Source of the DNA: Vagococcus penaei
Lineage (GTDB): Bacteria > Bacillota > Bacilli > Lactobacillales > Vagococcaceae
DNA length: 64,000 bases
Assembly: GCF_001998885.1 (NCBI RefSeq)
Contig: NZ_CP019609.1
Coordinates: forward strand, 186,001 to 250,000
Direction of reading: 5' to 3'
Positions 13,228 through 22,310 of the stretch are shown here, piece after piece. A program made the translations under genes and the position numbers. Within the stretch, counting starts at the first letter, position 1; every line of letters starts with the position of its first letter. The notes beneath the pieces were generated by a model that was not told the DNA's origin, searched no databases, and worked only from the letters and a program-made list of their open reading frames with translations.

Positions 13228-15561
13228 CTACTTTTGACGGTATTCTTTTTTTATTAATAGTTTGTCTAAGATTATTTTTAGAACTAGTGAAACAATCACT
13301 AAACCAATAAATAATGGTAAAAGTGAGATTGGTAGTAAACTAATTTCTAACAAACCCTTAAAGAGCATTGCTGCCACATAAGTACCAATAATCGTTGTTG
13401 TAGCTAAGAAAAGACGCAAAGGATTGAATGGTAAACATGCTTTAACTACTGCCATACAACTAACCGCAATTAACATGTAGTACATTAACGTAGTTGTTGT
13501 AACTTGTGACCACGAGTTGGCTTGACCTAATAGCATTATTACCACGATATTCATAATCACTAACAAAGCATTCGGTAATGCGCGACGTAACGCTGTTGGT
13601 AAAAATTTTGTTGTAATCTTTCGTTTGTCATTTTCAAATTGTAAGAAGAAAGCTGGGTATCCTTCAATTGCCAAATCAAGTAATGTAATTTGAATTGGAA
13701 TAAACGGAAAAGCAATAGCGCTTAGCATACAAATGACAGACAAAATAAGTGAATAGATTGTCTTAATGAAGAAGATACTTGCTACCTTAGTCACGTTATT
13801 GACGACACGACGCCCTTCAAACAAGACATCGGGTAATGTAGTAAAATCAGAATTTAGTAACACAATATTGGCGAGTTGTCTTGTTGCACTATCACCTTCA
13901 GCCATTGCAATACTGCAATCAGCTTCTTTTAAAGCGAGCATATCATTCACACCGTCACCAGTCATCGCCACAACATGGCCTTGCCTTTTTAGTTCTTCAA
14001 CTAAAATTTTCTTTTGTTGTGGCGAAACACGACCAAACACCTTATACTCATTGACTAATTTTCGCACCTCATCATCTGATGTGACCTTCGATAAATCAAT
14101 AAACAATTCATAATTTTCTAAGCCAGCCCGACGTGCCACATTTGACACAGTAACTGGATTGTCCCCAGAAATCACTTTGATATCAACGCCTTCATCACGA
14201 AGATAAGCTAAAGTTTCATTAGCATTTTCACGAATCGGATCATCAATCGTTAAAATAGCTAATGGTTGTAAATCAGGTAGTTGTTCTTCAGTTAATGCGG
14301 CTGACTCGCTGATTCCTACCATTAATACTCGATAGCCTTCTTTTTGAGCATCAATGACTTCTTTTGGTATTTCTTTATCACCAAACAAACGCTCAGGAGC
14401 ACCCATCGCAACTGTACCTAGATTATCAAAAAACATCGCTCCCCATTTTCTATCGGAAGAAAAAGGAACAGTATTCAGACTAGTATAAGCAGTATTGGTC
14501 GGGAAATAATCACGAATCGCGCGCATCGTAATATTATTATCTGTGGATTGCGTCATATAACTACCCATCATCGCTTGAAATTGATCCGTTTCCATGTCAT
14601 GTAACATAGTCACATCTTGAACACGCATTTTACCTTCTGTAATTGTCCCAGTCTTATCAAGACAAATAACATCAACATGAGCTAGCGTCTCGACTGAATA
14701 CATATTTTGAACAAGCACACGTTTTTTAGCTAATTTAGCCACAGCAGTTGCTAAAGCAATACTAATGAGTAAAACCAATCCTTTCGGTAACATACCTAGT
14801 AACGCGCCGGCAGAGGTAACTACTGATGACTTCACATCTGAATCTCTCAAAAATAGTGCCTCGCAAAATAAAATCAATCCAATTGGAACAATAATAAAAC
14901 TTGTAAATTTAGAGACTTTACGAATGGATGAGACTAATTCAGACGTAATTGGTTTATGTACTTTGGCTGCATTGGCAATTTTAGTAGCATAATTATCTTG
15001 ACCAACGTGAATAACCTTTGCATAACATTGACCACTTGAAATAAAACTACCTGATAGCAATTCACTATCAACTACTTTTTTAATTAAGTCAGATTCGCCA
15101 GTTAAAAGCGACTCATTTGCTTCAACAACACCTTGACAAATCACCATGTCTGATGGCACTTGTTCACCAGCATTAAGCTTGACGATATCATCTAATACAA
15201 TATCTGCTGATAAAACAGGAATTTCTTGCCCATCTCGAATCACAATCACTTTGTCCTCATTGACAATTGATAATTTTTCAACCAAATTACGCGCACGTAT
15301 TTCTTGAATAATACCAATCACACAATTGACAATAATAATGACCATGAAAAATAAATTACTGAAGGCACCAACTAAAGCCAAACAAATGGCAATCACTAAA
15401 TTGAGAAAATTAAACAAGGTAAAGACGTTATCTTGGATAATTTCCCGATTCGTTTTGGCGACATTCTCTTCATAATTATTTTGCTGACCAGCTTCTTGAC
15501 GTTTTATAACATCACTGGCACTTAATCCTGTTAGTTTTGTTTTCATTCTTTCTTTTATCAT
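13228..15561 (-). CDS. cation-transporting P-type ATPase, CtpE-like
   Basis: Membrane ion pump driven by ATP. It shows the actuator motif LTGES (near residue 150), the phosphorylation motif DKTGTITEG, the hinge TGDGVNDMLALKEAD, and about ten hydrophobic segments split as two, two and six. The N-terminal sequence (GLSASDVIKRQEAGQ) and the segment IIVNCVIGIIQEIRARN resemble mycobacterial CtpE, a calcium-uptake P-ATPase, more than PacL or MgtA. Calcium as substrate is inference. I start at ATG 15561 (MIKERMKTK), which follows AGAGGTAAAGGA; further upstream the frame is non-family sequence. It appears to be a single-gene unit. Confidence 0.9.
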   Translation of the reverse strand: MIKERMKTKLTGLSASDVIKRQEAGQQNNYEENVAKTNREIIQDNVFTLFNFLNLVIAICLALVGAFSNLFFMVIIIVNCVIGIIQEIRARNLVEKLSIVNEDKVIVIRDGQEIPVLSADIVLDDIVKLNAGEQVPSDMVICQGVVEANESLLTGESDLIKKVVDSELLSGSFISSGQCYAKVIHVGQDNYATKIANAAKVHKPITSELVSSIRKVSKFTSFIIVPIGLILFCEALFLRDSDVKSSVVTSAGALLGMLPKGLVLLISIALATAVAKLAKKRVLVQNMYSVETLAHVDVICLDKTGTITEGKMRVQDVTMLHDMETDQFQAMMGSYMTQSTDNNITMRAIRDYFPTNTAYTSLNTVPFSSDRKWGAMFFDNLGTVAMGAPERLFGDKEIPKEVIDAQKEGYRVLMVGISESAALTEEQLPDLQPLAILTIDDPIRENANETLAYLRDEGVDIKVISGDNPVTVSNVARRAGLENYELFIDLSKVTSDDEVRKLVNEYKVFGRVSPQQKKILVEELKRQGHVVAMTGDGVNDMLALKEADCSIAMAEGDSATRQLANIVLLNSDFTTLPDVLFEGRRVVNNVTKVASIFFIKTIYSLILSVICMLSAIAFPFIPIQITLLDLAIEGYPAFFLQFENDKRKITTKFLPTALRRALPNALLVIMNIVVIMLLGQANSWSQVTTTTLMYYMLIAVSCMAVVKACLPFNPLRLFLATTTIIGTYVAAMLFKGLLEISLLPISLLPLFIGLVIVSLVLKIILDKLLIKKEYRQK

Positions 15562-15661
15562 TCCTTTACCTCTAAAAATAAAAATGCCTATCTGTCCTAT
15601 TATATCTTTAATAATAGTAAAAATAAACCTGCAAATCACATCTCTTATAAGAATATCATTT

Positions 15662-15704
15662 AAAAAAACCAGTGTAACATCAAAAATACTCTGACATTAC
15701 ACTG
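15662..15704 (-). terminator. intrinsic terminator after the ABC transporter operon
   Basis: Inverted repeat CAGTGTAA ... TTACACTG, followed on the minus strand by GGTTTTTTT. It lies seven bases past the ATPase stop at 15711. Confidence 0.8.
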
Positions 15705-15710
15705 ATTTTA

Positions 15711-16592
15711 TTATTTTAGATATTTTAATTTATAAGTATCTGTTAAGTCCATTGGTTGAACACTATAGGACATAATATCCAAATCGTCCAAATGATTAAT
15801 CAATAATTGTCGGTACTCTTTTTGACTGACATCTACTAATACAGCATGGTCAATCTCTATCGGAAACATCTCAACGCCAACTTTTTCTACTAATAACTCG
15901 TAATCAACCTTTGATAACTTCAAGTAAATAGCATTGTCTTCTTGTTGATCAGCTGTAAATAATTCAAGTTGACCATTTTCAATAAAAAAGATTCGGTCCG
16001 CATACTGATGCAAATTTTCTAATAAATGTGACGCAATCAAAATAGTCTTACCTTCTTGGCGTTTTTCATCAATGACTTCCGAAATCAACTCGACATTATT
16101 AGGGTCTAATCCGTTCATTACCTCATCCATTAACATAATTTGGGTATCACAAGCAATTTGCATAGCAAAACATAGTCGCTGTTTCATCCCTAGTGAATAA
16201 GTCTTTACTTTCTGACCAACATAGTGTGACATGCCTAAACGTGCGACTAATTGTTTTAAATTAATCTTTTTAGCCTTCCAAATACCTTTGTACATTTTTA
16301 GATGTTCCCAACCTGTTAAATGCGCATATAAATCATTTTGATCAGGCATGATGGAAATCATCCGATAAATTTTCATTCGTGTTTTCTCGTTTTTATAGGT
16401 TAGATGCTGATCGAATGTGATTGTCCCAGATTGAACAGCGACATGATTCATTAAGGCATTTAAGAGTGTACTCTTTCCTGTACCATTAGGTGCAACTAGA
16501 CCAACTACTTCCCCAGAAACAAACGTCATAGAAATATCTTGTAAGATTTTTTTCTTACCATAAGAGACGTTTACTTTGTTCAATTCAATCAT
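15711..16592 (-). CDS. ABC transporter ATP-binding protein
   Basis: ATPase of a three-gene ABC exporter of the ABC-2 type. Walker A is APNGTGKS (near 35-42), the signature is the variant YSLGMKQR, and Walker B is QIMLMDEVMNGLDP with the catalytic Glu. A C-terminal extension of about 80 residues after the core resembles those of YtrB/YhaQ-type ATPases. It is the last gene of the operon, 25 bases after the permease. No regulator or resistance gene is adjacent, so the substrate is unknown. Confidence 0.9.
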   Translation of the reverse strand: MIELNKVNVSYGKKKILQDISMTFVSGEVVGLVAPNGTGKSTLLNALMNHVAVQSGTITFDQHLTYKNEKTRMKIYRMISIMPDQNDLYAHLTGWEHLKMYKGIWKAKKINLKQLVARLGMSHYVGQKVKTYSLGMKQRLCFAMQIACDTQIMLMDEVMNGLDPNNVELISEVIDEKRQEGKTILIASHLLENLHQYADRIFFIENGQLELFTADQQEDNAIYLKLSKVDYELLVEKVGVEMFPIEIDHAVLVDVSQKEYRQLLINHLDDLDIMSYSVQPMDLTDTYKLKYLK

Positions 16593-16617
16593 TTAATTCC
16601 CTCCATCACTTTATTCT

Positions 16618-17781
16618 CTAGACAATTCGTTTTTTGCGAGTGACAAGCCATAAGAAACCTAGTAAAACTATTAATGTTACACTCAACACTTGAAGACCTA
16701 GGAAGTGATTATCCACTGGCAATAACCATGTGAAACATCGATACCCCGTCAACACTTCACCAATTCGAGTATAACTTGTTGGCAACCATGCAATAATCGG
16801 ATAAATATCACCGAATCCTACCTTGTTATAACTAATATCAACAAACGGAATCACACTTAATACTAATAACAATATGACCTCATTTTTAATCCATAAACCT
16901 AATAACAAACTGAGCACAATCAAGCACAAAATCCACAGTAACATATAGAGTGAAAAGTAGCCTAGATAGGTTTGAATAGAGAGAGTTTTCGGTACTACAT
17001 CACGATACAATATGCTTACTGGAAGATGTAATGACCCAAAACCATTTGTCATACCAATCCCAATAAACCCACTTGCCAAAGGAATTAAACTCACTAAAAC
17101 TCCAAGAAATGTCACACTAATTTTGGTTAGCAATCGTTTAGTCTGCGAAATAGGGATATTAGAATGGATACTGTAATGCTTCCGGTCCTTACTAATTAAA
17201 TCCATTGAAAAAAATAATGTCACAAGCATAAGCAAGACAGGTAACCAATAAAAAGTCGCACGGACCAGTGATTGCCATGCTGTTTTATCATTCAATACAT
17301 TCAACGTCAGATATTTTTTTTGTGCAGGCTGGCTATAGGCAAGCATCTTTGTCTTATTCGACTCTCTACCAAAATACTCATCCATGTTGGCATAGTAGTT
17401 TCCATAAGTATAATAACGCGGATTTTTATACTTAGGAGTTTCTATTTCATACCATTTTGCCGTATTTTCGGCATATTTTTGCCATTCTTCTTTTTCAAGT
17501 GCATCTAGTCGATTCTTGTCTACCTCAATAATTGGTGGCCACAACGTCAATACCATACGAACTTCTGGATGCAAATCGTCATTTGGATTAATACGATTAA
17601 CAAATTTTTCACGATTATTTACCCGTGCAGAGATCTCAGATGGTAAAACTTCTTCTTTTGAATGGTAATTCGCTTCAATATTAAGCCAATAAAATAAAGA
17701 AAAACAGAACAATAAAAGATAGATGGCAATATTTTTTTTACTTAGAAAAAAGCTCCGACATTCAAACTTAAAATAGGTCAT
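16618..17781 (-). CDS. ABC transporter permease with a large extracytoplasmic loop
   Basis: Membrane protein of 387 residues. One membrane helix near residues 17-33 is followed by a hydrophilic segment of about 140 residues rich in Tyr, Asn, Glu and Lys, then five or six helices from about residue 170 to the end. This is the ABC-2 topology of exporters such as YhaP or Ytr. Its start overlaps the end of the other permease gene by four bases (ATGA-type coupling), so the two probably form a heterodimer with the ATPase encoded at 15711-16592. Substrate not recognisable. Confidence 0.85.
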   Translation of the reverse strand: MTYFKFECRSFFLSKKNIAIYLLLFCFSLFYWLNIEANYHSKEEVLPSEISARVNNREKFVNRINPNDDLHPEVRMVLTLWPPIIEVDKNRLDALEKEEWQKYAENTAKWYEIETPKYKNPRYYTYGNYYANMDEYFGRESNKTKMLAYSQPAQKKYLTLNVLNDKTAWQSLVRATFYWLPVLLMLVTLFFSMDLISKDRKHYSIHSNIPISQTKRLLTKISVTFLGVLVSLIPLASGFIGIGMTNGFGSLHLPVSILYRDVVPKTLSIQTYLGYFSLYMLLWILCLIVLSLLLGLWIKNEVILLLVLSVIPFVDISYNKVGFGDIYPIIAWLPTSYTRIGEVLTGYRCFTWLLPVDNHFLGLQVLSVTLIVLLGFLWLVTRKKRIV

Positions 17782-18860
17782 CGTGTTCCCACCTTTCGTA
17801 CCAATGTAATCACACCTATCAGCAATATAGAGGCAACAAATAAATAAACAGTTCCACCAAGTGGGTTAATCACCGATGATAAAAAGCGTCCCTCGAATAG
17901 TGCTGTCGGCATTAAATAATACCCAATAAAGGCAGGCGTTAACTTATCGGAATAACCGATAAACAGGGTTAACACGTAGAGTGCTAATTCTAAGAGTAAT
18001 GTTAAAGAAAAATTCTTCGTTAGTTGATTGAATAAAATAGAGAGTAAGAATGTGAAAACCAACATGATTATTAAGTAGATTATAAAGCCTATTAGCCACT
18101 GCCAATAATTAATAATGACAAAATCTAATAAGTAGACTATCTCTTTATAACTAAAGTCATTTACTGGATCTCCATAAAATTGTGTTAAACCTAAAGATGT
18201 AATGAAAATCAAAAGAAAACCTACTAAGCTGAGAATTAGTAAGACACAAAATTTCCGAAACATCCGCTGACTAAAGCGATATGGCTGGCCTTTAATAATT
18301 GATGAATGATTTAAATCATCTTCAAGTACACGCGACGTTAACGCTGCACAAATAGCAAACCAAACAACACCAATTGCTGAGAATACAACGATTAAAAACG
18401 CCCCAATCGATACTGGCTTAAGAATATAAGGTTGGTTATGCTCTTTTAAATAGCTAAATAACTGAAATTTTTTTTCTGTTTGATAAGCTGGTGCTTGAAA
18501 ATCTGCTATCTTATCATAATCTGGATTAGTTTGCAGGGTCTTCTTCAACGACTCTAATTCATAACTGACATCTTTAAACTTGTCTGGTTCGTTAAACAAG
18601 ACACTATTGTATTGCCGAGCTAGCAAAGACTCCTCTTGAACTAACCCTTGATACATACTATCACCCAGTTCGACATCTACTTTTTCATATTGCATCAATA
18701 GCGCCTCGACTTGGATGGTATCTAGTCGATTTTCTTGATAAAATCCACCGAACAATTCTTTTTTTAAGCCAATGAATAAAACTAATGGCAAAATCACACA
18801 AAAGGTTAAAAAGAATAGAACCAACGGCTGTTTTATCTCTTTAATAAATTCAAATCTCAC
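17778..18860 (-). CDS. ABC transporter permease, first gene of the operon
   Basis: Membrane protein of 360 residues with the same plan as its partner: a first helix near 12-32, an extracytoplasmic segment of about 110 residues, then about six helices. The GTG start at 18860 has AGGAG eight bases upstream. It overlaps the next gene by four bases. Sequence identity to the partner is not obvious by eye, so the pair may be a divergent heterodimer. A promoter candidate lies 34 bases upstream. Function beyond ABC export is unknown. Confidence 0.85.
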   Translation of the reverse strand: MRFEFIKEIKQPLVLFFLTFCVILPLVLFIGLKKELFGGFYQENRLDTIQVEALLMQYEKVDVELGDSMYQGLVQEESLLARQYNSVLFNEPDKFKDVSYELESLKKTLQTNPDYDKIADFQAPAYQTEKKFQLFSYLKEHNQPYILKPVSIGAFLIVVFSAIGVVWFAICAALTSRVLEDDLNHSSIIKGQPYRFSQRMFRKFCVLLILSLVGFLLIFITSLGLTQFYGDPVNDFSYKEIVYLLDFVIINYWQWLIGFIIYLIIMLVFTFLLSILFNQLTKNFSLTLLLELALYVLTLFIGYSDKLTPAFIGYYLMPTALFEGRFLSSVINPLGGTVYLFVASILLIGVITLVRKVGTR

Positions 18861-18893
18861 CTCAACAACTCCTAACTTTCTAGCATTTTCATT

Positions 18894-18922
18894 AGTATAA
18901 CATTAAAAATAAATGAGTTAAA
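18894..18922 (-). promoter_or_regulatory. candidate promoter of the ABC transporter operon
   Basis: On the minus strand TTTAAC (18917-18922) and TATACT (18894-18899) are separated by 17 bases, just upstream of the AGGAG and GTG start of the first permease. Confidence 0.5.
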
Positions 18923-19005
18923 GATGTTATTAACTAATAAAAAAACAAAAGTTAGATAATCAGAGTGAATAATTATAACAGCATCGTCTTTTATTGACTG
19001 ATACA

Positions 19006-19037
19006 ATAAAAAAGAGCTGGAAATTTTTCCAACTCTT
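19006..19037 (-). terminator. intrinsic terminator after the CAP-domain gene
   Basis: Stem AAGAGTTGGAAA / TTTCCAGCTCTT followed on the minus strand by TTTTATTG, 12 bases past the stop at 19049. Confidence 0.85.
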
Positions 19038-19048
19038 ACAATTATTTT

Positions 19049-20545
19049 TTAACCTCGATAAGGGGTATATAATAGCGTAACACCATAATAAGCTTCACCG
19101 TTAATATAAACCGCAACAGCCATTTCTTCAAACTTTCGATTTAACATATTTTCATTATGACCTTGACTATTTTTCCAACCATTAAACATTTTATTGGCTA
19201 AATAATCAGCATCTACAGTTTTATTCGTAGTATATTTTAAAATATTTTCCCCACTTGTTTGAAATTCAGGAACACCTGTCTCACCTAATACCGTGCTAAA
19301 ATGAGCCCCATCCGGACGCGTATGAGAATAATATGTTTCTAGTTCCTCTGCTCTAACTCTAGCTGCACCAGATAATCGCTGACGACTTTTTAGATGTGGA
19401 CGTCCATTAGCTTGACGGTGACGATTGATCATACTAGTTACTTTTTGTTCAACTTCAGCTTCTAAAGCCGTTGTTTGATTAGACTCATCTACATAGTCAC
19501 TCACCTTATTAGCTTCCAAATAACCCTGCCACTTACCTTGACTATCAGATAAAGAATAATATGTAGTACCATTCATATGATGATATTTACCCGTTGCTTT
19601 CAGCTTTTTACCAACAAGATTCGATAATCTATTTCGATTGTTCCAGTTAAAATCATTGTAGGTATATCCATTCTGTGTATTAACTTCAACAAAGCGATTC
19701 TCACGATGCCATGGACCTTGAGGCGTCCCTTCTCGTGTAAAGTTTGAGTTAATATAGCCTTGCCATTTACCATTTGAATACAATGAATAATATATAAAAC
19801 CGTTTTGGTGGTGATATTTTCCAGTGACTTTATACTCTTTACCATAGATGTTATTACTAGATTGGCGAACATCCCAATCAAAATTATTATAAATTGATTG
19901 ATTGTAACTAACGACCGTGACTGTTTTATTTTCTTTGATCCAAGGACCTTGAGGCGTCCCTTCTCGTGTAAAGTTTGAGTTAATATAACCTTGCCATTTA
20001 CCATTTGAATACAATGAGTAATATATAAAACCATTTTGGTGGTGATATTTTCCAGTGACTTTATACTCTTTACCATAGATGTTATTACTAGATTGGCGAA
20101 CATCCCAATCAAAATTATTATAAATTGATTGATTGCGACTAACGACCGTAACTGTTTTATTTTCTTTGATCCAAGGACCTTGAGGATCTGCATTTTGAAC
20201 AAAATTGGCATTAATATAACCACTCCAACGATTATTCTCATAAAGAGAATAATAAGTAAATCCATTCTCATGATTATACTTTCCTGTTACTTTATATATT
20301 TTATTATAGACATTATTAGTAGATTGACGAAATTTCCAGTTGAAATCATTATAAATATTTTGGTTTCTAGCCGAAATCTTGACAACTTTATTTTCTCTAA
20401 TCCAAGGACCTTGAGGCGTTCTTGCGGCTTCGACATGATATGTTTGTAGGCTAACCGGAACAATTTCTGTATTCGCAATGCCAAACAAACTAACTAAGGT
20501 AGCAGAACTTACTAAGATTAAGCTTATTTTTTTATTATTTTTCAT
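19049..20545 (-). CDS. secreted CAP/SCP-domain protein with four 77-residue modules
   Basis: Predicted exported protein of 498 residues. ATG 20545 (MKNNKKISLIL) follows AAGGAG by about ten bases and starts a signal peptide ending near residue 40. Four tandem modules follow (43-119, 120-196, 197-273, 274-351), each starting PQGPW and ending W(S/Q)GY(I/L). Modules 2 and 3 differ at only two residues. The modules look like GW/SH3-type wall-binding repeats. Residues 365-498 form a CAP domain of the YkwD type with SHTRPDG, SGENI and GHNENML. There is no LPXTG anchor, so attachment probably relies on the modules. The biochemical function of bacterial CAP domains is mostly unknown. Confidence 0.85.
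   Translation of the reverse strand: MKNNKKISLILVSSATLVSLFGIANTEIVPVSLQTYHVEAARTPQGPWIRENKVVKISARNQNIYNDFNWKFRQSTNNVYNKIYKVTGKYNHENGFTYYSLYENNRWSGYINANFVQNADPQGPWIKENKTVTVVSRNQSIYNNFDWDVRQSSNNIYGKEYKVTGKYHHQNGFIYYSLYSNGKWQGYINSNFTREGTPQGPWIKENKTVTVVSYNQSIYNNFDWDVRQSSNNIYGKEYKVTGKYHHQNGFIYYSLYSNGKWQGYINSNFTREGTPQGPWHRENRFVEVNTQNGYTYNDFNWNNRNRLSNLVGKKLKATGKYHHMNGTTYYSLSDSQGKWQGYLEANKVSDYVDESNQTTALEAEVEQKVTSMINRHRQANGRPHLKSRQRLSGAARVRAEELETYYSHTRPDGAHFSTVLGETGVPEFQTSGENILKYTTNKTVDADYLANKMFNGWKNSQGHNENMLNRKFEEMAVAVYINGEAYYGVTLLYTPYRG
19493..20419 (-). repeat. four tandem 231-bp coding repeats in the CAP-domain gene
   Basis: The PQGPW codons recur at exact 231-base spacing (19726, 19957, 20188, 20419). 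The units covering 19727-19957 and 19958-20188 are nearly identical at the DNA level. The outer two are diverged but recognisable, and the last (19493-19726) is one codon longer. The near-identity of the middle pair points to recent duplication or gene conversion and makes the copy number prone to change or misassembly. Confidence 0.9.
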
Positions 20546-20956
20546 GATCCTATCTCCTTTTAATAGTTTCATTCGTTAGATATTAACTGGTATAGCTTTC
20601 ATCAACGTAATTAAAATTATCCTGCAATAATGACTATCAAAAATCTACATTTCATAAATGAGTTACTTAAATAGTTTTAATCGGCCATAATTAGCAATTC
20701 ACAAGATATTACACATTAATCTAAAGACTATTGATGTGATAATGAACTAATATTTTGTATTAGCCTACTTTAATAATCGGTAAAATATTAAATAACTTTA
20801 TAGTAAAAATTAAAAAATTTACTTCTTTTTCAATTATAAAAAAAATCAAAATAACTACCCTTTTATGTTATTATAACATACCAAAAAAGTTATTTAAAGT
20901 ATACTTTTATTTATAATGTACTTTTACCACATAACAAATGTTGATTAATTAAAAAA
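20546..20956. other. AT-rich intergenic region upstream of the CAP-domain gene
   Basis: About 410 bases with no credible reading frame on either strand. It contains the ribosome site of the CAP gene at its low end and one good promoter-like element at 20870-20898. If that promoter is used the CAP message has a 5' leader of about 320 bases. I see no known riboswitch in it. Confidence 0.6.
20870..20898 (-). promoter_or_regulatory. candidate distal promoter for the CAP-domain gene
   Basis: TTTAAA (20893-20898) and TATAAT (20870-20875) on the minus strand with a 17-base spacer. It is about 325 bases from the CAP start, so it is either a promoter with a long leader or chance in very AT-rich DNA. 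Confidence 0.35.
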
Positions 20957-21005
20957 ATAATAGACAGATTGCTACAAACATTTTGTAGTAATCTGTCTAT
21001 TATTT
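20955..21005 (-). terminator. terminator overlapping the stop codon of the PASTA gene
   Basis: Long stem AATAGACAGATT / AATCTGTCTATT extended by ACTACAAA / TTTGTAGC, followed on the minus strand by ATTTTTTT. The gene's TAA (21000-21002) lies in the 5' arm. The flanking A and T runs could make it work in both directions. Confidence 0.85.
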
Positions 21006-22181
21006 TTCGTTGTATTCACAATAAAAAGATGGATCAGCTGTGTAATCAGTGTATCCAGTACTGATTCCAAATTTCACATGAAAATCAAGAGGTATATATT
21101 GGTTAAACTTATTCATTTCCACAATACTACCCTTTGAATAACTTGATGGAACGTCATAAGTTTGAAACGTTACTTTGGCACCTTTTGATGTAAAATCACG
21201 TTCAATAAGACATGGAATATCTTGTTCCATTTGACCAAAATAAGCTGGCAAATATGGTCTACCAATCGAATAAACGAGATTAATCAGTGGGTTAGGATAC
21301 TCATCTAAATCGATAACTTCCCCTTTTTTTGGTAACTGACTAATTAGTTTTCCATATGGAATAGTTTCTGAAAAACGCTCTTGAATAGTCACTTCTTTTA
21401 AGCGACTACTATCAGCCTTTAACTCAGATAGAGACTTTTGACTATAATCTGGTACTGTTAGCTGAGGACGTTTTTTAGAAATTGTCACATGTAGCACTGT
21501 ATTAAGGTTCACTAACGTTTCTGGTAAGATGGACTGATTAATCACCGTATCCACTGGTGCTGTAGATTCAACATTAGTCATAGTCACATTGATTCGGTGC
21601 AGTTTTGCCCATGACTGTACATCTGCACGTGATTTACCTTTAAAATCAGGTAAATCAACTAAATCAGCTTTTTCAGGCTTTTGTGTACTCACAAGTAACG
21701 TGAGCGATTGATTAACAGAATCAACTGTTTGCTTCAGAACTTGACCATTTTTTTGATTCGGAATAAAAACGTCTTGCGTTGTTATAGGAATATCATATTT
21801 TTCGCTCCATTTTTTTGCCACTTGTATTGATTTAGTCGTAAAATCAGGAATCGCGATTGGTTGATAGCAATTTATCAAAATGGTCATCATACCTGTAATT
21901 AGAGCAAGTAAAACTAAAAGCGGTAAATAAGGATGCTTTTTAGGCGGTGCCATAACATTAGATGTTTGCGAGTGGTTATTTGATGTTTTCTTGCGTTTTT
22001 TACGAATTCTATGAACAACTTGACCAGCGTCATTTAAATAATACATATCATCATCTGAGATAGCATTTACTATTTGAGTAGAGACAGGCTCGTTTTGAGT
22101 TAGCGTATGAGTACGACGTCGTTTTTTCCTTACACGACGAGTCATAGGTTTTTGATTGAAAGGGTCCTGACTATTTTCCAC
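21000..22181 (-). CDS. membrane-anchored PASTA-repeat protein without a kinase domain
   Basis: Protein of 393 residues: a cytoplasmic N-terminus of about 85 residues with two strongly basic clusters (RRVRKKRRRTH and RIRKKRKKTS), one membrane helix (about 86-106), then an outer part with four degenerate PASTA-like units (about 110-170, 172-240, 241-311, 312-385), for example VDLPDFKGKSRADVQSW. PASTA domains bind muropeptides or lipid II in Stk/PrkC kinases and some penicillin-binding proteins. Here neither a kinase nor a transpeptidase domain is present. The GTG start follows AAGGAGG. It stands alone between glyS and the CAP-domain gene. A role in wall sensing or assembly is inference. Confidence 0.8.
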   Translation of the reverse strand: MENSQDPFNQKPMTRRVRKKRRRTHTLTQNEPVSTQIVNAISDDDMYYLNDAGQVVHRIRKKRKKTSNNHSQTSNVMAPPKKHPYLPLLVLLALITGMMTILINCYQPIAIPDFTTKSIQVAKKWSEKYDIPITTQDVFIPNQKNGQVLKQTVDSVNQSLTLLVSTQKPEKADLVDLPDFKGKSRADVQSWAKLHRINVTMTNVESTAPVDTVINQSILPETLVNLNTVLHVTISKKRPQLTVPDYSQKSLSELKADSSRLKEVTIQERFSETIPYGKLISQLPKKGEVIDLDEYPNPLINLVYSIGRPYLPAYFGQMEQDIPCLIERDFTSKGAKVTFQTYDVPSSYSKGSIVEMNKFNQYIPLDFHVKFGISTGYTDYTADPSFYCEYNEK

Positions 22182-22251
22182 TAAGTTTTTTACCTCCTTT
22201 TCATCATTATTCCTCTTTTATCATACCATTTTTTACTTAGCTAAACTATAT

Positions 22252-22287
22252 AAAAAGAGACTAAAACCTTATGTTTTAGTCTCTTTA
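22252..22287 (-). terminator. intrinsic terminator after glyS
   Basis: Perfect stem AAAGAGACTAAAAC / GTTTTAGTCTCTTT with a short loop, followed on the minus strand by further T residues. It closes the glyQ-glyS operon. Confidence 0.85.
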
Positions 22288-22310
22288 CTTAGCTAGACTC
22301 AATTAACTAG

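Noticed and set aside
19600-20484. Long alternative-frame reading frames across the CAP-domain repeats
   Set aside because: They are shadows produced by the 231-bp repeat, which is a multiple of three and keeps every frame in phase. They have no ribosome sites or family features.
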